Of a stretch of DNA of 15,567 nucleotides, positions 1 through 8,800 are shown piece by piece. Under the pieces are notes generated by a model. That model made no database searches, was not told where the DNA came from, and saw only the letters and a list, made by a program, of their open reading frames with translations. Each line of letters starts with the position of its first letter. The first letter of the stretch is position 1. This DNA comes from an uncultured Luteimonas sp. (GTDB taxonomy: Bacteria > Pseudomonadota > Gammaproteobacteria > Xanthomonadales > Xanthomonadaceae), in assembly GCA_938008415.1 (NCBI GenBank), contig CALLKI010000057.1, positions 1 to 15,567 of the forward strand, in the 5' to 3' direction. A program made the translations under genes and the position numbers.

Positions 1-61
1 GGGCGACAGGAGAAGGGCGGGCAGCGGCCTGGCGCCTCGGGGCGGCCCGGCTCGGGACACG

Positions 62-91
62 CGGCGGCCGCCATGCCCGAGGCGGCCGCCG
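62..91 (-). terminator. GC-rich hairpin after the last operon gene, terminator-like
   Basis: Positions 62-72 and 81-91 form a perfect 11-bp inverted repeat with an 8-nt loop (ATGCCCGA); each arm also contains its own palindrome GGCGGCCGCC. It lies about 20 bp beyond the stop codon of the lipoprotein gene, where a transcription end is expected. No T-tract follows on the minus strand, so it is not a textbook intrinsic terminator. It may be a Rho-assisted stop or an mRNA 3'-end stabiliser. The rest of 1-110 shows no gene I can support. Confidence 0.45.
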
Positions 92-110
92 GGGGCTCAG
101 CCGCGCACCC

Positions 111-545
111 TCAGCCTTTCACCAGGTCGAGGCATTGCCGGCGGCGCCAGACGGCGTCGCGCACGACCTGCTGGTCGTCGAACACCACCTTGTACTGGCA
201 GACCAGGTAGTTCTGCGATTGCGGCATCAGGAACTTGAAGTCGTAGTCCCATTCGACGCCCAGGGGCCCGTCCTGCACCTGCAGCGGCTGGCCCAGCGCC
301 GCGACCACCTGCGCCTCGGTCAGGCCGGCCTGGATGGCGCGCAAGCGCTGCGGCTCGGAGACGATGCCGTCGCGCACGAACGGCTCGTCGAAGTCGGGGT
401 GCCGCATGTAGACGTCGCTGTAGTCCAGCGCGTGCGGGTTGCTGACCGGGTCCACGGGGTTGTGGTGGCCGATGGCCACGCAGCCGGCCAGCAGGGCGGT
501 CGCCCACATCGTGGAGCCGAGCGTGAGGGTGCGGATCATCTTCAT
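111..545 (-). CDS. BamE/SmpA-OmlA-like outer-membrane lipoprotein
   Basis: A 144-residue predicted lipoprotein. The start at 545 is chosen over an upstream in-frame ATG at 590 because GAGGA lies 7 nt before it and it gives a normal lipoprotein signal: MKMIRT, a hydrophobic stretch, then the lipobox LAGC with Cys22 as the lipidated residue. The mature part has a small domain around residues 66-130 with IQAGLTEAQVVAALGQP followed by WDYDF and a late VVFDDQQVV strand. This matches the pattern of BamE/SmpA/OmlA proteins, which assist beta-barrel assembly in the outer membrane. Two more cysteines (116, 138) could form a disulfide. The gene begins 48 bp after the HlyD-type gene and is probably co-transcribed with the exporter, so a role in assembling or supporting the TolC-like channel or the anchored adhesin is plausible. 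That role is inference. The family call rests on motif pattern only. Confidence 0.75.
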   Translation of the reverse strand: MKMIRTLTLGSTMWATALLAGCVAIGHHNPVDPVSNPHALDYSDVYMRHPDFDEPFVRDGIVSEPQRLRAIQAGLTEAQVVAALGQPLQVQDGPLGVEWDYDFKFLMPQSQNYLVCQYKVVFDDQQVVRDAVWRRRQCLDLVKG

Positions 546-593
546 GGCTTCGTCCTCGGAGGAATTCAACGACAGGCGGTGGATGGGCACGCG

Positions 594-1814
594 TCAGCGC
601 TCCCGCAGCGCCTCGCGTGCGCGGTTGAAAGGCTTGATCAGGTAGTCCCAGACGCTCTTGCGCCCGGTGCGGATGTCGACGGTGGTGACCATGCCGGGCA
701 CGATCGGGAAGCGCTGGCCGGCCTTGTTGACCAGGGCGTCGGAGGAGGTGCGTACCAGCACGGGGTAGTACACGACCTCGGGCTTGACCTCGTCGCGCAG
801 CGTGTCGGGGGCGATGGTCACGACCTCGCCCTCGAGCCCGCCGTAGATCGCGTAGTCGTAGGCGGTGACCTTGACCAGCGCCGACTGGCCGGGGTGGATG
901 AAGGCGATGTCGCGCGGCGAGATGCGCGTCTCGACCAGCAGCTGGTCGTCCAGCGGCACCAGCGTCATCACCGAGCCGTTGGGCGGCACGACGCCGCCGA
1001 TGGTGGTGATGTCGATCTTCTTGACCACGCCGCGCACCGGCGCGTGCAGCGTCAGGCGCGCCAGCGTGTCGGCGCGGCCGCGCACGACGGACGACAGCGA
1101 CTTCACCTCGGCGTCGGCCTTGGCCAGCTCCTCGCGCGCCTTGACCATGTAGTTGGCGCGCGTCTCGCCGATCTTCAGCTCGAGGTCGGCGGCCTGGCGC
1201 TGCAGGCGGATCAGCTCGACGTTGCTGGCCGCGCCGCTGGCCACCAGCGAGCGGGTGATCTCCAGCTCGCGGCGCACCAGGCCGAGCGCCTGCTGCAGCC
1301 CGCCCAGCGTCTCGCCCAGGCTGGCGCGGCGCGAGCGGAACAGCGCGGCTTCGCCGGCCTTGAGCTGCGGCCAGTCGTCCAGCTCGGCGGGGAAGTCGAT
1401 GGCGGACTGCCCTTCGACCTCGGCGCGCAGCCGGGCGCTGGCGGCCAGCGCGGCGCGGTAGCGCGCGGCGGTTTCCTCGACGCTGGACTCGCCGCGCGTC
1501 GGGTCGAGCTGGGCCAGCACCTGGCCCTTGTCGACGATCTGGCCTTCCTGCACGCGCAGCTCGGCGAGGATGCCGCCCTCGAGCGACTGGATGTGCTGCT
1601 CGCGCGAGCTGGGGATCACCTTGCCGCTGCCGCTGGAGACCTCGTCGATCTCGAACCACCAGGCCCAGGCGAAGAACAGCGCCAAGAACAGCGCGATCCA
1701 CCACACCACGCGCACCGAGCGGGTCGCGCGCGCGTCGTCCAGGTCGTTCAGGTCGGGCAGCCGGGCCGGGCGTCCGGCGGGCGCGGGCGGTGCCTGGAGC
1801 GGCAGGCCGTTCAT
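594..1814 (-). CDS. HlyD/LapC-family type I secretion membrane fusion protein
   Basis: A 406-residue periplasmic adaptor that links the inner-membrane ABC transporter to the TolC-like channel. A short cytoplasmic N-terminus is followed by one membrane segment (about residues 34-54, rich in Trp, Leu and Phe). Next come the first half of a lipoyl/biotinyl-like domain (GGILAELRVQEGQIVDKGQ, about 80-98), a long alpha-helical hairpin (about 110-250), the second lipoyl half (LTLHAPVRGVVKKI) and a beta-barrel region. The C-terminal FPIVPGMVTTVDIRTG then YLIKPF is the HlyD-family signature. Length is normal for the family. The start is fixed by AAGGAGGT 6 nt upstream, inside the end of the ABC gene. 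Start and stop overlap as ATGA with that gene, which implies translational coupling. Confidence 0.95.
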   Translation of the reverse strand: MNGLPLQAPPAPAGRPARLPDLNDLDDARATRSVRVVWWIALFLALFFAWAWWFEIDEVSSGSGKVIPSSREQHIQSLEGGILAELRVQEGQIVDKGQVLAQLDPTRGESSVEETAARYRAALAASARLRAEVEGQSAIDFPAELDDWPQLKAGEAALFRSRRASLGETLGGLQQALGLVRRELEITRSLVASGAASNVELIRLQRQAADLELKIGETRANYMVKAREELAKADAEVKSLSSVVRGRADTLARLTLHAPVRGVVKKIDITTIGGVVPPNGSVMTLVPLDDQLLVETRISPRDIAFIHPGQSALVKVTAYDYAIYGGLEGEVVTIAPDTLRDEVKPEVVYYPVLVRTSSDALVNKAGQRFPIVPGMVTTVDIRTGRKSVWDYLIKPFNRAREALRER

Positions 1815-4048
1815 GCCGCACCTCCTTCCGCAGGCCGTGCCGCGGCCGGGCGCACGACGATGCGCTGCGGCGCGGCCTCCGTCGCGGGCCGGGCGGGACC
1901 GCCACGCAGCCGGGCCAGGACCTGGTCGCGCGGGCCGTCCATCACGATCGCGCCGCCGTCGAGCACGAGCACGCGGTCGACCGCCTCCAGCACGGCCGGG
2001 CGGTGCGTCGCGACCACCAGCGTGCGGCCGGGCGCCAGCGCGCGCAGGCGGCCGATGACCTCGCGTTCGGCGACCTCGTCGAGCGCGGCGGTGGGTTCGT
2101 CCAGCAGCAGCACGCGCGGCTCGCGCAGCAGCAGCCGCGCCAGCAGCAGGCCCTGCCGCTGGCCGCCGGACAGGCCGCGGCCGCCTTCGAGCAGCGGGTG
2201 GTCCAGGCCGAGCGGCAGGCGGCTCACGTAGGCCCAGGCGCCGGCGGCCTGCAGCGCCGCGACGAGCTGCGCGTCGCTCGCGTGCGGCGCGCCCATCAGC
2301 AGGTTCTCGCGCACGCTGCCGTGGAACAGCGTGGCCTGCTGCGACAGCAGGCCCACGTCGCGGCGCACGTCGGCCGGGTCGATGTGCGCGAGCGTCACGC
2401 CGTCGAGCAGCACGCTGCCGGCCTTGGGCTCGAGCAGGCCGGACAGCGCATAGAGCAGCGTGGACTTGCCCGCACCGTTGCGGCCCAGCACGGCGATGCG
2501 CTCGCCGGGGCGGACCTGCAGCTTGGCGACCTTCAGCGCCGCGGTCTCGCCGTCGTGGCTGAACACCGCGTCGTCCAGGTCGTAGGCGCCGTGCAGCACC
2601 GGGCGGTGCACGCGCGTCGCACCGGGGGCCTGGTCGGCCGGCAGGGCCATCAGCTGGTCCAGCGCCTGGCTCGCGACCCTGGCCTGCTGCCAGCGGTTGA
2701 GCACCTGCGTGATGCCGGCCAGCGGCGCGAGCATGCGCGTGACCAGGGTGGAGGCCGCCACCAGCACGCCGGTGCTCATCTCGCCGGCGATCACCTGCGG
2801 CACGCCGCAGAAGATCACCACCGCGAAGGCGCCGCCCTGCACCGTCTGCATCCAGTTGTTCAGGCCGTTGACCAGCGCGCGCAGGCGCAGGCCCGCTTCG
2901 GCGCTGACGGCGTTGTAGTGGTTCCACTGGTTCTGCATGCGCGTCTCGGCCTGCAGCAGCTTGACGTCTTCCAGGCCCTGCACGGTCTCGACCAGCATCG
3001 CGTTGCGCAGCGACGCCTCGCGCATGCCTTCCTGCGCCAGCGTGCGCAGCCGCGGCTGGGCCAGCACGCTGGGCAGCACCAGCAGCACCAGCGCGGCAAC
3101 GGGCACCAGCACCAGCTCGCCGGCGATGGCCCAGAACACCAAGCAGAACAGCACGAAGAAGGGCAGGTCGGCCACCACGGTGATGGTGGTGGAGGTGAGC
3201 ATCTCGCGCACCGGTTCCAGCTCGCGCAGCTGCGAGATGAAGCTGCCGGTCGAGCGCGGGCGGGCACCGTGCCGCACGCGCAGCGCATGGCCGAACACGC
3301 GGTCGGAGATGCGCAGGTCGGCGCGCTTGCCGAGCAGGTCGGTGATGCGCATGCGCGCGTCGCGCATCACCCAGGCGAACAGCACCGACAGCAGCACGCC
3401 GCCGAACAGCACGTACAGCGTCGGCATCGACTGGGCGGGCACGACGCGGTCATAGACCTGCATCGAGAACAGCACGCCGCCCAGCGCCATCAGGTTGGTG
3501 ATGAACGAGGCCAGCAGGATGTGGGCGTACGGGCGCAGGTCGGCCAGCACCAGGCGGCGCAGCCAGTGCGGCTCGACCGGGCGGATGTAGTCGTCCACGC
3601 GCGAGTCCGGCGCGGACTGGATCGGGCGCAGCACCGCCATGGCCTGTACGCTCGGCTGCAGCTCGGCGGTGGCGCAGGTGGTCTCGGCGCCGCCGTCGCC
3701 GCTGTGCAGCAGGCGCAGCCCCTCGGCGGTGAGCGCGGTGACCACCGACACCTGGCCGTCGTCGAGCTGCAGCACCACCGGCAGGCGCCAGGCGCTCAGG
3801 CGCGACAGGTCAGGCTGGACCATCTGCAGCGCCAGCCCTGCCTGGCGCGCCATCTGGCGCACCTGGTCTTCCAGCGGCAGCGCGGCGTTCCACCACGACG
3901 AGACGCGGATGTGTTCGGGCGAGGCGGGCAGGCGGTAGTGCGCGGCCACGGCCAGCACGGCGTCGCGCCAGGCGGCGGCCTGGGCCGGCAGGCGTTCGTG
4001 CGCGGCAGGCGCGGGCGAGGGCATGACGGGGGGCGGGTTTTGCGTCAT
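1811..4048 (-). CDS. LapB-type type I secretion ABC transporter (permease/ATPase)
   Basis: A 745-residue inner-membrane exporter that powers one-step secretion of the adhesin. The N-terminal region (about 25-150) looks like a C39-peptidase-like domain but lacks the catalytic cysteine; the only Cys there is at 125, at its far end. Such non-cleaving domains in HlyB/LapB proteins bind substrate rather than cut it. A six-helix membrane domain follows (about 170-450). The ATPase has Walker A GRNGAGKST (522-530), Q-loop LLSQQ (567-571), signature LSGGQRQ (626-632), Walker B VLLLDEPT (646-653) and H-loop His682, so it looks fully active. An Ala/Pro/Arg-rich tail of about 30 residues ends the protein. 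The start overlaps the tolC-like stop as ATGA (4048-4045) without a clear Shine-Dalgarno, which suggests coupling. Neighbour order and domain layout fit LapB/BapB-type transporters for giant adhesins rather than bacteriocin exporters. Confidence 0.95.
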   Translation of the reverse strand: MTQNPPPVMPSPAPAAHERLPAQAAAWRDAVLAVAAHYRLPASPEHIRVSSWWNAALPLEDQVRQMARQAGLALQMVQPDLSRLSAWRLPVVLQLDDGQVSVVTALTAEGLRLLHSGDGGAETTCATAELQPSVQAMAVLRPIQSAPDSRVDDYIRPVEPHWLRRLVLADLRPYAHILLASFITNLMALGGVLFSMQVYDRVVPAQSMPTLYVLFGGVLLSVLFAWVMRDARMRITDLLGKRADLRISDRVFGHALRVRHGARPRSTGSFISQLRELEPVREMLTSTTITVVADLPFFVLFCLVFWAIAGELVLVPVAALVLLVLPSVLAQPRLRTLAQEGMREASLRNAMLVETVQGLEDVKLLQAETRMQNQWNHYNAVSAEAGLRLRALVNGLNNWMQTVQGGAFAVVIFCGVPQVIAGEMSTGVLVAASTLVTRMLAPLAGITQVLNRWQQARVASQALDQLMALPADQAPGATRVHRPVLHGAYDLDDAVFSHDGETAALKVAKLQVRPGERIAVLGRNGAGKSTLLYALSGLLEPKAGSVLLDGVTLAHIDPADVRRDVGLLSQQATLFHGSVRENLLMGAPHASDAQLVAALQAAGAWAYVSRLPLGLDHPLLEGGRGLSGGQRQGLLLARLLLREPRVLLLDEPTAALDEVAEREVIGRLRALAPGRTLVVATHRPAVLEAVDRVLVLDGGAIVMDGPRDQVLARLRGGPARPATEAAPQRIVVRPAAARPAEGGAA

Positions 4049-5406
4049 GGCGTTGTCGTCGCTTCAGCGGCTTCCGGCAACGTGTCCAGCCCGAAGGCGC
4101 TGCGCAGTCGGTCGGTGTGATAGAGGCAGTCCAGCGCGAGGCGGTGCTGCTCGTGCCGGCCGTTGGCCTGCTCGATGCGGGCCGCGTGGTACTCCTGCTC
4201 GGCGTTGAGCAGGTCCAGCAGCGAGCGCGTGCCCAGCTGCAGGTATTGCTGACGGTACAGGTCGCGCGTGGTGCGGATGCTCTCGACGCGTTCGGCCAGC
4301 ACCGGGTCGCGCAGCGCATGGCCCTGCGCCTGCGCGCGCGCCTCGGCCAGGCCCTGTTGCGCCTCGAGCAGCGCGCGCTGCACGTCGGCGTCGGCCGCGC
4401 GCAGCGCATGGGCGGCGGCGCGCTCGCGCGCCTGGTGGTTGCCGCCTTCGTACAGCGGCGCGGCCAGGTTGAGCATCACGGTGGTCTGCGGTCCGGATTC
4501 GCCCGGCAGGCGCGAGCGCGAGTCCAGCCCCTGGCTCGCACTGCCCTCGAGCGACAGCGTGGGCAGCTGCTGCGCCCGTGCGGCGCGCACCCGCGCCTGC
4601 GCCTCGTCGCGCTGCGCCCGGGCCAGCCGCACCGCGGCCGATCCGGCCTGGGCGTCGCTGGCGCGACAGGCCTGGTCGAGCCAGGCGGGCGTGTCGCCCG
4701 CGGCGCCGACGACCGTGCCGCCGGTCAGGTGCATCAGCTGCACCCGCGCGCGCCGGGCCTGGGCCTCGGCGTCGAGCACCTGCGCCTGCGCGGCCGCGAC
4801 GCGCGCCAGCGCCTGCACGACGTCCGAACGCGAGCTCGCGCCCTGGCGTTCGCGCTCGACGACCAGGTCCTTCAGTGCGGTGACGCCGTCGAGCTGCTCG
4901 CGGGCGATGCGCCCCAGCGCCTCCTGGCGGTGCGCCTCGATCCAGGCCAGCGCGGCCTCGCGCGCGACCGTGTCGATCGCGCCCTGTGCCTGCGCCTGCG
5001 TGGCCTGCTCGGCCGCCTCGGCGCTTTCCACGGAACTCGCGACCTTGCCGAAGTCGTACAGCATCTGCGTCACGGTGAGCGAGGCGGTGTGCACGCGCCG
5101 CGACTCGTAGGACGACAGGTCGCGGTTGCTCAGCTGCGAGCCGATGCCGGCGCGCACCTGCGGCAGGTAGCCCGAGCGGGCCGAGGCGATGCCCTCGCGT
5201 GCCTGCAGCACCTGCTGTGCGGCGCTGTGCACCTCGGGATGCCAGCGCGCGGCGCTGTGCACCGCCTCGACCAGGTCCCGCGCGGGGGCGGCGGCCGGCT
5301 GCGCAAGGGCAGCCCCGTGCCCCTGCAGCAGGCACAGGCAGGCGAGCGCGAGCGCCGCAGGGCGCCGCGCAGGACGACGGAGGAGGGACAGCCGGGACAA
5401 GGTCAT
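4045..5406 (-). CDS. TolC/LapE-family outer-membrane channel of type I secretion
   Basis: A 453-residue outer-membrane efflux protein forming the exit duct for the adhesin. A signal peptide is visible: Arg-rich start, hydrophobic core LALACLCLL, probable cleavage after ALA at residue 35. The mature protein has the duplicated TolC pattern: two long Ala/Gln/Glu/Arg-rich coiled-coil segments (about 110-215 and 330-400), with the strand motifs LTVTQMLYDFGK (about 109-120) and VMLNLAAPLYEGG (about 309-321) in equivalent positions of each half. The C-terminal LGTRSLLDLLNAEQEYHAAR is typical of the family. No good Shine-Dalgarno precedes the ATG at 5406, so the exact start is less certain than the identity. 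It follows the adhesin gene after 64 bp that contain a strong hairpin, and it is coupled by a 4-bp overlap to the ABC gene downstream. Confidence 0.93.
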   Translation of the reverse strand: MTLSRLSLLRRPARRPAALALACLCLLQGHGAALAQPAAAPARDLVEAVHSAARWHPEVHSAAQQVLQAREGIASARSGYLPQVRAGIGSQLSNRDLSSYESRRVHTASLTVTQMLYDFGKVASSVESAEAAEQATQAQAQGAIDTVAREAALAWIEAHRQEALGRIAREQLDGVTALKDLVVERERQGASSRSDVVQALARVAAAQAQVLDAEAQARRARVQLMHLTGGTVVGAAGDTPAWLDQACRASDAQAGSAAVRLARAQRDEAQARVRAARAQQLPTLSLEGSASQGLDSRSRLPGESGPQTTVMLNLAAPLYEGGNHQARERAAAHALRAADADVQRALLEAQQGLAEARAQAQGHALRDPVLAERVESIRTTRDLYRQQYLQLGTRSLLDLLNAEQEYHAARIEQANGRHEQHRLALDCLYHTDRLRSAFGLDTLPEAAEATTTP

Positions 5407-5430
5407 GGCAGCAAGGTCAGGAAAGGCACG

Positions 5431-5459
5431 CCCGGCCCCGGCAGCGCGCCGGGACCGGG
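5431..5459 (-). terminator. Hairpin between adhesin and tolC-like gene, possible attenuator
   Basis: On the minus strand, 5459-5448 and 5442-5431 pair as a 12-bp stem (CCCGGTCCCGGC with GCCGGGGCCGGG, one G-U pair) around the loop GCGCT. It begins 11 bp after the adhesin stop codon. No T-tract follows, so full termination is unlikely. A partial stop or a 3' stabiliser that lowers exporter expression relative to the adhesin is a reasonable inference. The single mismatch is a G-U pair on the minus-strand RNA but a C-A mismatch on the other strand, so the structure fits transcription leftward. Confidence 0.5.
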
Positions 5460-5470
5460 TCGCGGGGGGA

Positions 5471-5857
5471 TCACGCGTGCAGCACCTCGACCTGGTCGTC
5501 GATCAGGACCCGCACGGTCGAGCCGCCGACCACGCCGCTGTACTCGGTGTACCCGCCGCTGGAACCCGCCAGGGTCCAGCCTGCGCCGAGCTCCACGCGG
5601 TCGTCGGCGGTGCCGAGGATGGTCAGCGTGTTGCGGGCGTCGGTGAGGCTCAGCACGTCCTCGAGCTTCAGGTCGGTGACCTCGTTGGCGCCGTCGATGC
5701 GCAGGTCCAGCACCTCGATGTTGCGCAGGCCGAGCGCCAGCTCGTTGCCGCTGACGTCCTCGCCGAGGCGCAGCGCGACCGTGTCGTCGCCCCGCTGCCC
5801 GTTGATGACCGGCTGGCCTGCGCCCGCCCACAGCAGCGTGTCGTCGCCGCTGGTCGG
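5471..5857 (-). other. C-terminal type I secretion module of the giant adhesin (RTX-like plus secretion signal)
   Basis: The last 128 residues start with SGDDTLLWAGAG and INGQRGDDTVAL, which are degenerate GGxGxD-type calcium-binding repeats. They are followed by an NIEVLDLRIDGANEV segment and LTILGTADDRVELGAGWT, then a short beta-rich end (STVRVLIDDQVEV). This layout (RTX remnants, then Leu-rich strand, then 'D-x-V-x-L-G-x-G-W') is the usual C-terminus of large LapA/BapA-type type I substrates, and it carries the uncleaved export signal. No full canonical RTX array is present. Confidence 0.85.
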
Positions 5858-8800
5858 CCGGACCGGGGCGATCTGCAGCGTCAGCACGTCGCTCACCTCG
5901 GCCGAGCGCGTGCCGGTGGCACCTTCCACCGTCCAGGCGGTCACGCCGACCTGCACGCCGGAGGCGGCGGGGTCCTGGTCGGTCAGGGCGGCTGCGGCCT
6001 GCACCACGCCGAGCTTGTCCACGTCGGCCTGGGTCAGGCCCCTGAGCGTGTAGGTGTCGCTGCCGGCGTCGTATGCGACGCGGCCCGCATCCAGCAGCGT
6101 GCTGCCGAGGTAGAACGCCGCGTGTTCGCCCAGGCCGGTGAGCTGCACCGTGACGGTCTCGACGCTCTCGTCGGGCGCGACGGACGGGACCGCCTGCGGG
6201 TCGGCCATCGCGACGTTGAGGTTCAGCTCGATGATGCTGCCGGCCTTGCCGAAGCTTGCCGTCGGCGCCAGCGTCAGGCCGTCGGCCACCGGCGTGACCA
6301 CCAGCTCGGCCTGCAGCGCAATGGTCTCCCGGCGCGTCTGCGCGAGGCTGGTCTCGCCGGATTCGACCGTCAGCGTCAGCCCGTCGATCGTGCCGCTCCA
6401 ATGGGCCGGCGGCAGGATCGCCACGTAGGGCGGCAGGCCGCCGTTGGCCGACAGCACCCAGGAGTTGGTCAGGTTGTCGCCGCCGGCGTTCGGTGCCAGG
6501 GTGGCCGATGCCGCATCGTTGCCCACGTACACCAGGAAGCCCACCGGCACGCCGTTGAGCACCACCGAGCGGATGGCCTCGGAGCCGTCGTCGTCGACCA
6601 GGCTGACGTCCAGGCCGACCAGCTCGATGGCGTGGGCGCGCGAGGCGTCGGAGGCTTCCGGCCCGGACCATGGCAGCGGCGTGGACACCTCCACCCCGTC
6701 GTTGGTGACCAGGATGTTGGCCGTCGTCCCGTGCTGGCCCAGCACCACGGGCGGGTCGATGGCGTTGACTTCCTGCGCCTGCACGTAGGCGGTGAAGCTC
6801 ACGTTGCCGGGAACCGGGTGGTCAGGCTGGTAGAGCAGGTCCACCGAGGTGGCGCCCGGGGGCAGGTCGATCACGTAGTAGGTGCCGTCGGGAAGCGCCG
6901 GCTCGCCGGCGACCAGGACCGGGACGAGCGGCGAGCCCTCGTACAGCAGCTGACCCTCGTTGCCGGGGCCGGCCTGGACCTGCACGTAGAGCTTGCCGTC
7001 GACGAGCTGGGCATAGGGGCCGTCGTCCGGATAGTCGACCGAGATCGTGACCGCGATGCCGGTGCCGTCGTTCTCGCCGATGTCCGGCGCGGACACGGTC
7101 ACGACCGGCACGTCGCTGACCGGGTCGACCTCCAGGACCAGGTCGTCCTTGTCGATCTCGCGGACGTTGGCCGTGCCGCCCAGCGTTGCGACGGAGAGCT
7201 GGGCGTTGAAGTTGAACGTCCCGGCCGCGTTGTTGTCGTTGCTGTTGGCCGGTGCCGTGAGGCGGATGCCCTCGAGCAGCTCGATCAGCCTCGCCTGGCC
7301 CTGTTCGACGGAGGTGCCGGCGGGCAGCGTGACGCTGGCGGTCCAGGTCGGCTGGCCGTCCACGTAGGTGAACACCATGCCCTCGACCGTCGTGCCGGCC
7401 GGCACCTCGGTCAGCTTGACCGTCAGGATGTTGGGCACCGAGATCGTGCGGAGCTCGATCTCGGCATCGATGATGTCCGCCAGCCGGAAGGCCTGGTCCT
7501 CGGCGACGTGCTCGTGGTTGAACGCCCAGGTCTTGATGAACGGCGCCTCGCCACCCTCGACCGGCTCGAGGTTCACCCGCAGGTGCCAGGTGACGCTGTC
7601 CTGCACGATGTCAGTGTCGATGTCGGCCCGGTCACCCCGGTCGCGGCTCTGCACCGTCATCGTGATGTGATGCTCCAAGTTGTTGTGGGCGTAGGCGTCC
7701 TGCCCGACCGTGAAGGTGACCGGGATGTCGATGCCGCCGGCGGTGATGGACTGGGCATCCGCACCCTCGTACACCAGCAGCCACTGGCCGACCTGCAGCA
7801 TCTCGGCACCGTTGACCGAGACGCCCGTGGGCACGCCCTCGATCAGCACGCGGATCACGTGCTCGCTGCCGTCGTGATCCGGCGAGGACACGTGCAGCTT
7901 GACGGTGAGCTCGCCGATGCTGTTGACCTCGACGGTGTCGGGCGAGGCGTCGTCATCGGCGTGTTCTTCCGTCGCCACGACGTCCGTGCCGGTGATGTCG
8001 GTGATCGACACCTCCACCGGGTCGGTGACCGGCGAGGCGCTCAGCGTGAACACGCCTTCCTTGAGCTGGACGTCCTCGAGGCCGCCCGGCGCCCGGTCGA
8101 TCACCTCGTACTTGTAGCGGAACGAGCCCAGCACGTCGTCGGCATGGGCCGCGCCCTGCGCCTGCAGCTGCGCCACCTGGGCGGCCGGGATGACGTAGTA
8201 CAGGTCGCTGCCGTCGGTGTACGTGTCCAGCGTCGCGGCCAGGTCCGCCAGTTGGTCGGCGCCCAGGTACAGCGTGAAGCCGGGGTCGGCCAGCGCGTCC
8301 TCGTGGATGTAGACCTTGCCCAGCTCCTCGTCGGTATCCCCGTTCTGATGCTGGATGCGCAGGTCGATCGGCATCAGCGTGTCCTCCTTGAGGACCGCGC
8401 TGTCGGTCGCGGTGGCTTCGGCCGACGGGCGGACCGTGAAGCTCACGGTCTGGGCCGCGCCGGTGCGCGAGTCGCCGTCGTTCTCGGTCGTCACGCCGGC
8501 GACCTGGAAGTTCACCGTGCCGCTGTAGTTCGCGGGCGCATGGATGCGCACGCTGTCGAGCTGCCCGGCATCGGCCACCCAGACGCGGGTGGGGCCCGAA
8601 CCGCCGATCAGCGCGGCGCCGGTGACCGTGAAGCCTTCGGGCAGGCCGCTGATGCGCACGCCCCAGCGCTCGGAGCCGTCCGTGTCGCCCGAGCTGACCG
8701 AGTCGATCAGCTCGTCCAGCCCCACGCTGGCACCGCCGTCGAGGTCGGCCTCCTGGTATGTGTGCGGGCCGGGCTTCAGCGTCACGGTGGCTTCGTCGGC

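Noticed and set aside
97..1905. Minus-strand 602-codon frame across the lipoprotein and HlyD-type genes
   Set aside because: Pro/Arg/Ala-rich alternate frame of the real genes; it crosses two clear coding regions.
135..2231. Long plus-strand frames opposite the HlyD-type and ABC genes (also 1790-4120)
   Set aside because: Shadow frames of well-supported minus-strand genes; repetitive Ala/Arg/Gln/His composition and no family match.
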